Source: Otatea glauca | Taxonomy: Eukaryota; Streptophyta; Magnoliopsida; Poales; Poaceae | Assembly: GCA_036346275.1 (NCBI GenBank) | Contig: CM070730.1 | Span: 10,664,309-10,728,308 of the forward strand | Direction of reading: 5' to 3' | DNA: 64,000 nt | Shown: in pieces, positions 1 to 10,982 of the stretch | Position numbering within the stretch: the stretch's first letter is position 1 | Layout: the number at the start of each line of letters is the position of its first letter | Notes under the pieces: model-generated | What the model saw: the letters and a program-made list of their open reading frames with translations, nothing else | What the model was told of the DNA's origin: nothing | Database searches by the model: none | Position numbers and translations under genes: made by a program

Positions 1-175
1 TTGTCACTGCCGGTTGTATCTACACCCGGCAGTGAAAGTATTTATCACTGCCGGTTCAAAAAAAAACCCTGCAGTAATACTTGATTATCACTGCCGGGTT
101 AATACTACAAACCGGCAGTGATAAATCACTTCACTGCCGGCTTAATGAGACAACCGGCAGTGATAAGCTCCGATC
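1..175. repeat. Left sub-terminal repeat array of the CACTA element
   Basis: About eight copies of the CACTGCCGG core in both orientations are packed into 170 bases, several as inverted pairs such as those around 90-130. This is the cis-acting terminal region of CACTA elements. Confidence 0.85.
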
Positions 176-554
176 AATTATGTCAAAGTTTTCAAAGGAT
201 GATTGCTTTGGGATTTTTTAAATCCTATCAATTTTTATCCAAATTTTCTGCAAATTTTTGGAGGAATACTTCAGGACATGTAATATTTGATTTAAATATT
301 TCCCCTAAGTTTTGACAAAGTTGTAAAATTATAAAAATCCAGATTGCTCACTGTTTTCATAGTTTTAATATTTCAAAATAAAAAAATTCACACAAATTCA
401 AACAAATGCAGTAGACCAACCATCGCTTCAAAAATTCACACAAATACAAAAAAAACACACAAATGAAGTTGAATTCACACAAATCGATACATATGACAAA
501 AGAATACATTAATTGTTACATATGAGAAAATAAACATGTATTTAATTAGGACAA

Positions 555-3500
555 CTAAGCTACGATTCGACCTTCGTCATGATCGCGGTGTATGTATGTA
601 ACTTCGTCCTCACTCTCTTCAATAAGACCGAGGTCAACGTCCTCTCCGAAAGGAAGAAGCTCATCGAATTGGTTGTACTCTTTCTCGTCGACAACATTCT
701 CAACCCCGACAATCCTTCTTTCTCCTTGAATAACCACGTGGCGCTCCTTGTTAGCTGGATCGGTTATAAAAAAGATTTGTGTAACACAATTAGCAAGTAC
801 GAATGGTTCTTCTCTGTATCCGACCAGTTTTAGGTCCACGGTAGTGATACCGTACTTGTCGATGTTCATGCCCCTTGGAAGTCTTACCCATTGGCACCGA
901 AAGAGAGGGACCTTCAAAGGTCCGTAATCAAGCTCCCAAATCTCTTCTATGAATCCGTAGTAGGTTTTCCTATCTCCGTTGTTGTCGTAGGCATCTGTAC
1001 GGATACCGCTGTTTTGGTTGGTGCTCTTTTTATCTTGTGCTCTTGTATAAAAAGTAAAATCATTTATATCGTATACTTGGAATGTCCGAATTGTAGTGGA
1101 CGGTCCCTGAGCCAACACTTTCAACTGAGCGCACTCTGTCTCCGTGTGCATCATGTGCCTACGCAACCAATCGCCGAAGTTATGTCTATGCTCTCTCGCG
1201 ATCCAACCCTCTGACTCCGTTGGGTTTGTTCTGGATAGCATGCTCTTGTGCATGTTGACATACGGGGCCACCATAACTGATTGTCCCAAAACTGCGAAAT
1301 GTGCTTATGTGAATGAAGCTAGATTGTTTGTACGGAGTGATTTCTCGCCCAGTATCCCTTTTCCCTGTAGCCTACCCTCATGTCGTGATGTAGGCACACC
1401 AATCGGTTTGAGATCCATGTAATCAACGCAGAACTCAATGACCTCCTCGGTTTCCCAACTATCTGCAATGCAACCTTCCGGCCGATGTCGGTTACGAACA
1501 TATTTCTTTATAACCCCATGAACCTCTCAAAAGGATACATCCGATGTAGAAACACGGACCGAGAATCAGATCTCTTTCACGATGTGAACAATGAGATGGA
1601 CCATAATATCAAAAAGATGGAGGAAACACATCTCGAGCCCGAGAGAGTGTGGACCACATCTTCCTGTAGCTTATCTAGTTTCAATGGATCGATGGCCTTC
1701 TGTGAAATCGCGTTGAAGAATGAACACAACTTTACAATTGGGTCTCGGACTTTCTCTGGCAGAACACCCCTAATTGCAATTGGAAGCATCTGCGTCATCA
1801 TCACGTGGCAATCGTGAGACTTCATGCCAATTAATTTTAAGTCTTTCATTGAGACTAGTCTCTTTATGTTGGCAGAGTATCCGGACGGAACTTTCACTCC
1901 GTGCAAGCATTCGCACAAGCTAATTTTTTCTTTCTTGCTCAGAGTGTTGCAGGCTGCGGGAAGGTACTTTTTCCCTGTATCCATGTCTCTGTGATGCAGC
2001 TCCTTCCTGAGTTTCATATCTTCAAGGTCCATCCGTGCTTGGAGAGTATCTTTTGTTTTGCCAGGTATATCCAGTAAGATACCAAGCAAGCTGTCACACA
2101 AGTTCTTCTCTATGTGCATGACGTCGATTGCGTGTCGAACTTCCAAGTGCTACCAGTAAGGTAGGACCCAAAATACTGATCTCTTTTTACACAAAGAAGC
2201 CTTATCATGGGAACTCGGGATAGATGTGCTGCCTGCTCCCTTTCCGTGGATAATTTTAAGATCCTTTATAGCTGCAAATATCTCTCTCCCAGTGTGATTC
2301 TTCGGAGCTAAAGCGGTCTCCTTTGTCCCATCAAAAACTTTCTTATTATTGCGGTACGGGTGATCCTTATGAGGAACCTACGATGCCGCATGTAAGACAA
2401 TTTTCGACAGTTCTTGACCACCGACTAGTTGTACCATCTAAGCATCGGACGCATCCATTGAAGCCTTTTGTCGTCGCCCGACAGTTACCAAGGGCGGGTA
2501 ATCATTGATGGTTACGAACAACAATGCGCGAGGATAAAGTTATCTCTTTTATACTCATCCCATACCCGTACTCCATCGCTCCACAAGATTAGAAGATCTT
2601 CAACCAATGGTTTGAGGTACACATCGATATCGTTGCCCGGTTGCTCGGGCCCTTGGATCGAGAGTGGTATCATAATGTACTTCCGCTTCATACAAAGCCA
2701 AAGAGGAAGGTTGTAGATACATAGAGTTACCGGCCAAGTGCTATGACGACTGCTCATATTACCGAAAGGATTCATCCCATCCGTACTCAACCCGAACCTT
2801 ATATTCCTTACATCATATGCAAAGTGCTTCTTATATTTTTCGTCGATGTTCCTCCATTGCACGTAGTCGCAGGTGTCTGAGCATTCCATCGTTCTTACGC
2901 TCTTCGGCGTGCCATCGTAGCAATTGGGCATGCCTTTTGTTCGCAAACAATCGATTCAGACGGGGAATTATAGGAAAATATCACACCACCTTACAGGGAG
3001 ATCTCATCTTCCTACGCTTCACCCCGACATCTTCATTATCGATGTCATCATCGTTGTTCTTATACGACTTTGCTTTGCAAACAAAGACGACCATCCAAGT
3101 CCGCAAACTCATTGCGATACAACATGCAATCGTTTGGACATGCATGTATCCTTTGTGCTTCCAATCCCAACGGCGGACAACCCGCTTGGCACGGTGCGCA
3201 CTTGTAGGCAACACGTTACCCTCTAGAAGCAAATCCCCAAGAGACATAAGAGCTCGGTGAAGCTCTTATCGGACCAACCATTGCTTGCCTTCAACTGCGA
3301 GAGTGTAAGCACGGTCCGCAATTTTGTGCTCCTCCTGCACTGGGTACAATGGTGTCGTGGAGTCCTGTACCATATGTTGGAACTTTTGAAACTCTCTTTC
3401 ACTCGTGAAGTCTCCTCCCATCACGCAACATTTGATCCAGATCGTCGCCGTGGTCGCCGACAAACGTATCTTCAATCGCCGCCATACCGTTGTCTCCGTC

Positions 3501-3765
3501 ATCTTCAATAATGTGTTGCCCTTCATGTACAATCTCATCTTCGCCGTGCTTGGTCCAACAGTATAGCCACCTTGAAACCTCTTGAAGCAAGTGTGCACGA
3601 TCGACTCTATGATAGAAAACGACCGATTTTTGCAATAACGCATGGACAGCACATGTAGTCCGCCAGATTCTTCGACTTGCGCGCACCCACGTTTAGGAAA
3701 TAACTCACACCATTAAAAACTCGCCCCACAACGGTCCGTGTCATACATCCACCTTGGTCCATCTA
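555..3765 (-). pseudogene. CACTA transposase (Tnp2-like), broken
   Basis: Minus-strand pieces in family order match the grass CACTA transposase. The start near 3760 gives an N-terminal transposase-associated segment, with YFLNVGARKSKNLADYMC in frame at about 3620-3700, which soon hits a stop and frame changes. Tnp2-like segments follow at 2981-3247 and 2512-2946 (RFGLSTDGMNPFGNMSSRHS). At 1577-2146 the end of Tnp2 (DVMHIEKNLCDSLLG) runs into a DUF4218-like part. A DUF4216-like piece lies at 555-1289 (VGYREEPFVLANCVTQIFFI). In an active element this protein cuts and joins the element ends in the nucleus. The pieces are in different frames with stops between them; a few gaps may be true introns, but the N-terminal stop and shift indicate decay. 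Confidence 0.85.
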
Positions 3766-4368
3766 CAATTAATTAAATCAAACATTACATACGCATATAA
3801 TTGCAAATAACAAATAATTGTAAACGATTAGATTTAAAAACCTATGTAGCAATTTTGACTATATTAAAATACATCAACCTTTTTCCGTTATGTAAATATC
3901 CATGTAGCAATTTTTTAGTATTGTAAAAAATGAAAATAATTGTAAATAGTTAGGATATATTTAGACTATATCAAAATATATCAATCTTTTTTCATTGCGT
4001 CAATATCCATCTTGCAATTCCTTATTATTTAAAAATTTGGAAAAAATTGTAAGTACTTAGGATATACTTTGAGTACATTAAAATATATCAACATTTTTTG
4101 ATTACGTAAATATCCATCTAACAAGTTTTTATTATTTCAACATTTGAAAATACATGAACCTTTTTTCATTATGTAAATATTCACGTGGCAATTTTTTATT
4201 ATTTACAAAAATACAGATCAAATTACTAACCTCGAAAAGAAGTACAATACAAATTTTAACAAATTTTTCGGCAGCAGATCGTCGCAATCTACAAATCGAG
4301 CAAAGACAGAGCGCCTCTCATTCTTTGCTCGATCGGTCGGGAGGCAGGGGTCTCAGTTATATAAACGA

Positions 4369-4718
4369 CTTATCACTGCCGGTTCTGCGCAGAACCGGCA
4401 GTGATAAGCTCTGAATGCGCGGGACAAACATATTACGCGGGAAGATAATATCACTGCCAGTTCTAGTCTCAACCCGACAGTGAAAAGGCAAGTATCACTG
4501 CCGGTTTAAGAACGACCTGGCAGTGATATATCTCTACCGGTTGTTGTCTCAAATCGGCAGTGATATCTTGCTTTTTACTGCCGGTTGGTTGCATGAACCG
4601 GCAGTGATAAGTTCTCCCCCCAACTTAACTTTCGAACCGACAGAGATATGTTATCACTGCCGGCTCGGTCCTAACCGGCAGTGATATGCCGGTAAGGATT
4701 GCCTGTTCTATAGTAGTG
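4369..4718. repeat. Right sub-terminal repeat array and terminal inverted repeat of the CACTA element
   Basis: At least ten CACTGCCGG cores in alternating orientation run from 4369 to 4690, followed by the terminal CTATAGTAGTG at 4708-4718. The first pair (4369-4408) is a perfect 40-base palindrome. Copies farther in show single-base changes (CACTGCCAG, ACCTGGCAG), indicating age. Confidence 0.88.
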
Positions 4719-4929
4719 ATTGAAACTTTGATTGTCAATATCTTTTTAAATATTTAAATTGGATACATGTAAAGTATACGTGTAGATTTGTCTCGAAAGT
4801 ACTTTTATAATATTATAATTTTATTGTGTTTTATAAAATATTATAATATAAATTAGTGGTCAAAACTGTGTTTTGAAGACCATGTCGATGCCCAAAACGA
4901 CCACTATTTGTGACCGGAGGAAGTAGTAT
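4719..4929 (-). mobile_element. Stowaway-like MITE, copy 1 (family A), interrupted by the CACTA element
   Basis: Read on the minus strand this matches two other copies, at 50455-50711 and 62741-62968. All share a terminus resembling CCGGTCACAAATA, an internal TTATAATATTATA-type core and a TTGACTATCAA-like segment. Here the terminus is at about 4905-4929, but the far end is missing: similarity stops exactly where the CACTA element begins. The rest of this MITE should lie left of the CACTA element, outside the window. Confidence 0.7.
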
Positions 4930-5617
4930 TTTTCTACGTGCTTCCATATACATTCATTAATTACTCACTTTACTGCTGCATTTTTTTTTTCTATCGTGAT
5001 GCAACAGAATTAATGCGAATGTGATATCTCCAAAGAGAATCATGTAAACATGCGTGCATAAAATAATTCACGGAAGTGGGACTTGATCGTGGCCAACACG
5101 TACACTATGCACTTGGGTTATCCAATTTTCTTCGACAAAGTTAGCTGGAATCCATTTAGGCACTTTAGAGGATAGATTTACCTCGTCTCCAGTAAGTAAC
5201 TAGAATACGTATAGGAGACATTTTATCATTTTTGGGAGGTAGCAAAATTTACATTGAGCTAATACTAAAAGGTATAAAAATTTAAAATGGTGAAGGTACC
5301 AACTTTTGATACTACTCAATGTAAATTTTGGTACATTCTAAAGATAATAAAAAGTCTCTACATATATACCTGGTTAATTCTCTTCTGCCTTCTGCTCCGT
5401 TTTCTCACTACAAGGTGTGTATTGTCTAATGTGAAATTCTGGTGACAATTTGGAAGAAAATTGTAACACACCAGCACAACTAGTGCTTAAGATATTACCA
5501 TAATTTAATTTTTTTATCACTTTTACCATAGCATTAACCACAATTTTGACAAGCAACCTAAACAATTATCACCACTACTAAGTCAATCATGACAATAGTT
5601 TGCATAGTCACGCAAAC
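4930..5617. other. Spacer and probable old LTR remnant
   Basis: AT-rich spacer with no coding sequence I can support. An imperfect palindromic stretch around 5215-5345 (AAAATTTACATTGAG against CTCAATGTAAATTTT) suggests another small foldback MITE. The last 240 bases may be the far part of the older LTR interrupted at 5618, inferred only from position. Confidence 0.4.
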
Positions 5618-8600
5618 TGTAACATCCCGAAAAATGCAATAATATAAAAATTCATATTTTGAATTTGAATATCTTTGTTTCTGATTTTTCCTGACATGAT
5701 TGGAATTTATTTGGATTTCTTTGGATTTTTGTATTGAATGAAAAATTAAAGAAATGGAATTAAGGAATGGATAATGGTAAAAAGATAAAAAGGTCAAAGA
5801 TAAATTTTGGAAAAATTACCATGGAACCATAAACATGCTGGTAAGTCAGTAAAATCAACATGTAAAATTTTATGCACAGAAAAATGGGTAAATAAAATTT
5901 ATGACACCTCTTTTTGACTAGAAACAGTACAAGTCAAAATTAATGAAAACTATTTGAAGTTTATATGGAGCTGAAAAAATTACCAAAACACCCTCAGTGT
6001 AAAACCTATCCCTGGTAAAAATATCAGGATTTTATCATTTCGGAAAAGCCCTCTAATAATTCAAAAACAGAAACAATTAAAAACTAGAAATCCCAATGTC
6101 AGAATTTTTATAAAATATTCGCTTGAGGTTTTGACTTGAAATTTTTATGGAGATATCCTTAAGACAAAATGAATCCCTATAAAAAGGTTTGAAAATAATT
6201 AATATTATTTACATCCCAAAATAAATAGAGTACCGAAATTCAAATCCTGTACAAGTCCACAGTGTCAGAATTTCTAAAATTCAACCGTGCGTTATTTTAA
6301 CCTCAAATTTTTACTGAAGGTTAGAAACTACCAGGAGAGATCGGTAAACAATTTTAACAAAATTAAACGGTGATTTGATAGCAATTTTAATGGTCACATG
6401 GTGCTGTCCCGCCCATGCTTATCACTCTGGCTTGCCTTCACTCACCGACGTGTGGGCCACCCCTCTTTCCGTAACGGTTCGCTGGCAAGCAACGGAGAAA
6501 GCCCCCTCTCTCTGCCCGGTGGCCCTGGCCCCACTCGTCAGACCTCCTCCCTTCTTTCCCTTTTCTTTCGCGACTCGATTCTTCGACCGCCATACCGCTT
6601 CACTGATTCGATTGCATCGTCGCGCCTTCCCTGCCCGACCAAAGCCACGGCCTGCCCTCGATTTTCCCGCGCCATACCCCAGTCAGCTTCGTGTCAAATC
6701 CTTGCCGGCATGAGCCTTTGCGCCATTTCACCCGAACAGCTCAGGATCAAACCGAGCCGCATTTCTTTCCCATGATTCAAACACGGTGAACCTCGTTCCT
6801 CGGCTATAAATACTCGCCTGGGCGTCGCATTGAGCTTCCCTTCACCCTCATTCACTCCGTAAACCAAACGCCAGAACCGAAACCATGTTCTTCGCCGTTT
6901 CTACTGAAAACCCGAAAAAGGGGGTGAAACTCCAATTCGGGCGAAATTGGTATCAATCCTTGAAATTGATTCCTCCTCTAGCTCCATCTGACACTCTAGT
7001 TTACTCATCACGCCAAAATTTCATCTCTTTTCACCTACAGAGCTTCCTCACCGGGCGCCCTTCTTCTCCAACTCCGGCGCACGGTGACGGCCCAAACCAC
7101 CGCGTCTCCGAGCAAACCAACCGCAAAAATGGAAAGCTCTGGACTCACTGATGCCTAAAATGCTACCGACTCAACCGGAAGTCGCTTCCTCTTCTTCTCC
7201 GGCGAACCTCACCTTCCACAACCGCATGCCGCCAGTGGCAGCCCACTCCGGCAGTCCCCGCCGGTGATAGACACCTCCCCCGAATGCGCCATGACTCCCT
7301 GGTGCTCTCAGTACCCTCGGCTGAACCCCTCCGCCGCTCCTTCGCCGCCGGCGAGCAGCCCTAGCCGCTCCTCTGCTTTCGGTCGTTGCCCCGTGGGACC
7401 ATTCTGTCAGCCAGATGTGCAGAGTTCAGCTCATTCGGTAAAAGGCGCCTTCCAGTTTTGAAAACGTATTTCCAGTTTTCAGTTCATTTTACAAAACCGA
7501 GCCAATTCAAATGCTTGTAGATTTTGCATTATAGCTCCAATTTGAGTGAAATCAATTTCTATATTCATGTAAAATCAAGTAGTTTCAATAACATTTTGAA
7601 AATGTTCGCTGGATAAATTTGAAATTCAAATTTGAAAGAAAAGGGCTAAAAACACACTTCATATTAAAATGTTGTAAACAAACTTGGAATGGAATGGAAC
7701 CAATTTTAGTGAAATACTCAGGTTTCCATAAGTTCAAATATCTAAAAATATTTATATTTCATCTGTGTTTGAACTATCTTCTAATAAAGATTGTATTCAA
7801 TACCTTAGAAATCTAAATAAGCATAACTTGAATAAAAGAAAAAGGAAATAAGTAAGAATTGGTGTCTAAATATTAGCATGGCAGTAAGATACCTGAGTTT
7901 GCCAAAATAATAAAGAAGTGAACTTGAATTGAACTATCCTGAAAAATATGAAATAACCTAAGTACAAATGTACATAGATATGTATAGAAAGTTGATTAGT
8001 TAATATATGGATCAAATGAATCTTAATAATCACTAAAACAGTTTTATTATACCTCTGGCATTGCAAGAATCTCAGATATAAAATAATATTTAAGGTTTAC
8101 TATATAAAATAGTAAATGTTTAATAGTTGGAGTGTTAATGTTTGAATAATTCGAATAGTCATAACTTTCGCAAATAAACTTCAAATTTGACAAAACCAAA
8201 TCCTATAACCTTGAAAAATAGTACTCTTATTGTTTATACAAAAATACCTTATATTTGTGTTAGGTCGAAATAGGATCATGTTAAACCCTAATGATATCTT
8301 AAGTGGAAAAACATTTCGGATAAAAGCCAATTGTCGTAAAACCAACTTTAAATCACTTCTAATATCATGCCCTGTTAATACCTGAAAAATGGATAGATTA
8401 TCCTAGACGGTGTAGTCACAATCTTATATCAAAAACTGAATCTTTATCGTGTAGTCGATTGAGCCCTCAAGCATTTTCATCGATCTGTAGAACCTCTCGT
8501 CTAAATGCAAATATTATAGAAATATGTTTAGAAATGATATTTGGGATATGGTCTACCATATTCTAGAAAAATATTTTATTTACAACTTTCTTTTCAATTA

Positions 8601-10982
8601 AATCTTGCCAGTCGAATACCCCTAAAAAGTATGTTTGTCATAACCCTTAATGTCACATAAGCATTTTCAACTAAGAAAATAATGTCTCGTCTAAAAGCTA
8701 AAATGTATGAGATCAGCCTAGATACTTTCTTCTAAGTATATGCTATCCACTTGCGAAGAAATAATCTTATTTCGTCATGTTTGGCATATAAACTTTAATA
8801 GTCGAATAACCCTTAGTTTTATGTTTAATAAACCTTACCGTAATCGGAATGAGTGGATCTTGTGATATCAAAGTTTATAACTAACATATTTGTATCACCA
8901 GAACCATCTTAAAAACCATAAATAAATCTAATTAGCTAGCTTATCAGTTATAACTTATTTAAAACCTTTCGTATGCAAATCACTTAAGGCTAAGTGCTAT
9001 TAGCGTAACCTTTAACTAGTGTTTTAATTCTTTTAATCCAAATAATTTTAGCATCTATAATTCGAAGTTACAAATACTAGAATTCATAATTTTAGCCTCT
9101 TGAATTCGTAAATCAAGAATAGATAATCTTTAAAAGAAAACGTGTTTTGTTCATAATAAAAGCCATTAAGTATATAAATGTGTGTTTATCTAAGTCATGA
9201 GATCTCGAAATCATATAATCCAAACCCTAAATCATCCCTATTTTCTGCAATGAATCTTTATTTGATTTTCTGTCTGTTTTCTTTTTACCCTTATTAAAGT
9301 TGGATATTGCTATTTTTCGATTGATCGACGTGTAGAATCCGACATCCCTTCCTCCGTCGTTGCCTCCGTCATCTGCGACCGTGTCTTCGTCGTAAGCAAT
9401 GAATAAGCAAGGCAAGCACCCTCCTTTGACCATCTTGATCCCAGAATTTAATTTGCATTGTTTATTAAAATGTTTCATGCATACGTTTACTTTCTGTAAA
9501 TTGCTATTTTGTGGTACTGGTAGTTATACCTGTTGTCTCATGAAACTTCCTTGATAAGTATGAATATGTGAGCCTTGATAACCATAGATTAAGCTTAGAC
9601 AATTACTTAATGTCATCATGGGTATATGCGATTACTTTTATCCATGCTTAGCCATGCTTTTAGAATAAATGATGATGATGATCAGATCAAAATGTGTTCC
9701 TTGAGAAATGGAAAATGTTGTAATTGTAGCTGTTGGTTATGAGTATTTTGATTAAAAACCCAAAATAAAACTATGGTTTTGATGCGGGCGATTATTGGCA
9801 ATAGCCGGAGGTGCAGAGGGATTTGCACGTAGTGTAGGGTGGAGTATCGCCCGTGTCGGATTAAGGACCGAGCAATGGGACGCTATAGATCCAAGAATTT
9901 CGTACAACCACGAGGGCTTGTATGGGCGGGTCTTAGCCTATTAAGTTGTTTAGGTGTGGCTTTGCATCTAAGGAAGGCGGGAGATTGCACAGGCATTCCG
10001 GTTTGGTCTGTCTGTAGGGGGTCTACTTACCAATGCAACGGTGTACGCCTTGCCGTGGACAGAAACGTGGTGTTGGGTGTGTTGTGAAAGGAACCATGTC
10101 TTGGGTGAGTGTTTCTGTTTTCATGGCGAGGGCCAAACGTCACGGGCTAGTTCAAAGCCACATCTAGATAATGTAACGGCTCTGTATGATCTCCTTGCCA
10201 ACACACCAAAGGAAGTGTGTTAATTGATCTGGCGAAAAGGTTGATCATTCCTTGTGGGTAAAGTGTACACCTCTGCAGAGTGTAAATCTAATTAATTAGC
10301 CGTGTCCGCGGTCAAGGCTACTTGGTGAAATCATTCCAATGTTAGTCTTTTGTATTTCCAAAAATTGGGTTTTGGTTTGGAACTTGTTTAGCAGCTTTTG
10401 CTTTATGTCAAAGGATCGACATTGTTGGATTCCATTTCTAGATTATTCGATATTCACGAAGGGTTGTGAATATTACTTATGCTTTACTTATTTCATATCA
10501 GTTAATTATGCTTTTATAAATTCTGTTTGCAAATAACTTGTTTTACAGTGTTAATTCTGCTTTATGCAAATTAATTGTAGTAGCCTCCTTTGAAATGGCC
10601 TGCATATATTATAAGCTTTGCTCAAGTCTTGCGGAGTACGAAAGTACTCACCCTTGCTTATATGTTGTTTTTAGGTGGATAAGTTAGCGAAGCTTCGAAG
10701 GTTTCTTTCGTCGCAGGTTGCGGGATTTTCTTCATCGAATCTTTCTAGGGATTATGCTTTGTCAGTTGCCTGTTTGTTTTGGATGGGCACACTACAAGAC
10801 CTTGCTTCTTTTGCTGCTATATCTCTGAGTTGTAAGCTTGCTTTATAAAATAGCTTCCGCTTATTAATTTCGCTATATGGTTGTGATTCCAATTGTTGTA
10901 AACATGTGCGTGCTAGCTACTGATCCAGGGAATGGCACAGTAATCACATGGAGGTTCCTGTTCATCAGAACGGGGTCTCACA
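5618..10982 (+). mobile_element. Long solo LTR of a Gypsy-type (possibly Tekay/Del-like) retrotransposon
   Basis: The element starts TGTAACATCCCGAAAA at 5618 and ends GGGGTCTCACA at 10982. It is flanked by a perfect 5-bp duplication, CAAAC, at 5613-5617 and 10983-10987. TG...CA ends with a 5-bp duplication define an LTR-retrotransposon product. No gag, protease, RT or integrase, primer-binding site or second LTR copy is visible within the 5,365 bases, so a solo LTR left by recombination between two LTRs is the best reading. A TATA box near 6804 precedes a GC-rich leader (6840-7460). The ends and the GGAGTACGAAAGTACTCACCC segment near 10635 resemble long LTRs of grass Gypsy elements; assignment to Tekay/Del is from memory. 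Open frames inside (for example 6375-6775 and 9839-10223) have no family resemblance. It could instead be a non-coding LARD-like element. Confidence 0.75.
6804..6811 (+). promoter_or_regulatory. Probable TATA box of the long LTR
   Basis: TATAAATA sits about 30 bases upstream of a pyrimidine/CA-rich stretch (6835-6865), as expected for the U3/R boundary of a retrotransposon promoter. No transcript evidence. Confidence 0.45.

Larger units (their letters stand above)
1..4718 (-). mobile_element. CACTA (En/Spm) DNA transposon, left end outside the window
   Basis: The right terminus at 4711-4718 reads as CACTACTATAG on the minus strand, the CACTA-type inverted repeat. Many direct and inverted copies of the 12-bp motif TCACTGCCGGTT occur at 1-170 and 4370-4690, the sub-terminal repeats where the transposase of this superfamily binds. 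Between them lie decayed minus-strand transposase exons. The left-hand repeats begin at base 1, so the left terminus is probably just outside the window and the element is somewhat over 4.7 kb. Frameshifts and stops in the transposase suggest it is now non-autonomous. AT-rich stretches at 310-550 and 3770-4250 hold no recognisable coding sequence. Confidence 0.9.

Noticed and set aside
1..175. CRISPR-like spaced repeats
   Set aside because: The repeats are in both orientations with irregular spacing and belong to a CACTA terminus; the genome is eukaryotic.
555..1422. Plus-strand frames over the CACTA region
   Set aside because: Antisense of the DUF4216-like transposase segment.
6375..7461. 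Several plus-strand frames that look like a GC-rich gene
   Set aside because: They lie inside the TG...CA element with target duplications, follow its TATA box, overlap one another in different frames and match no retrotransposon protein.
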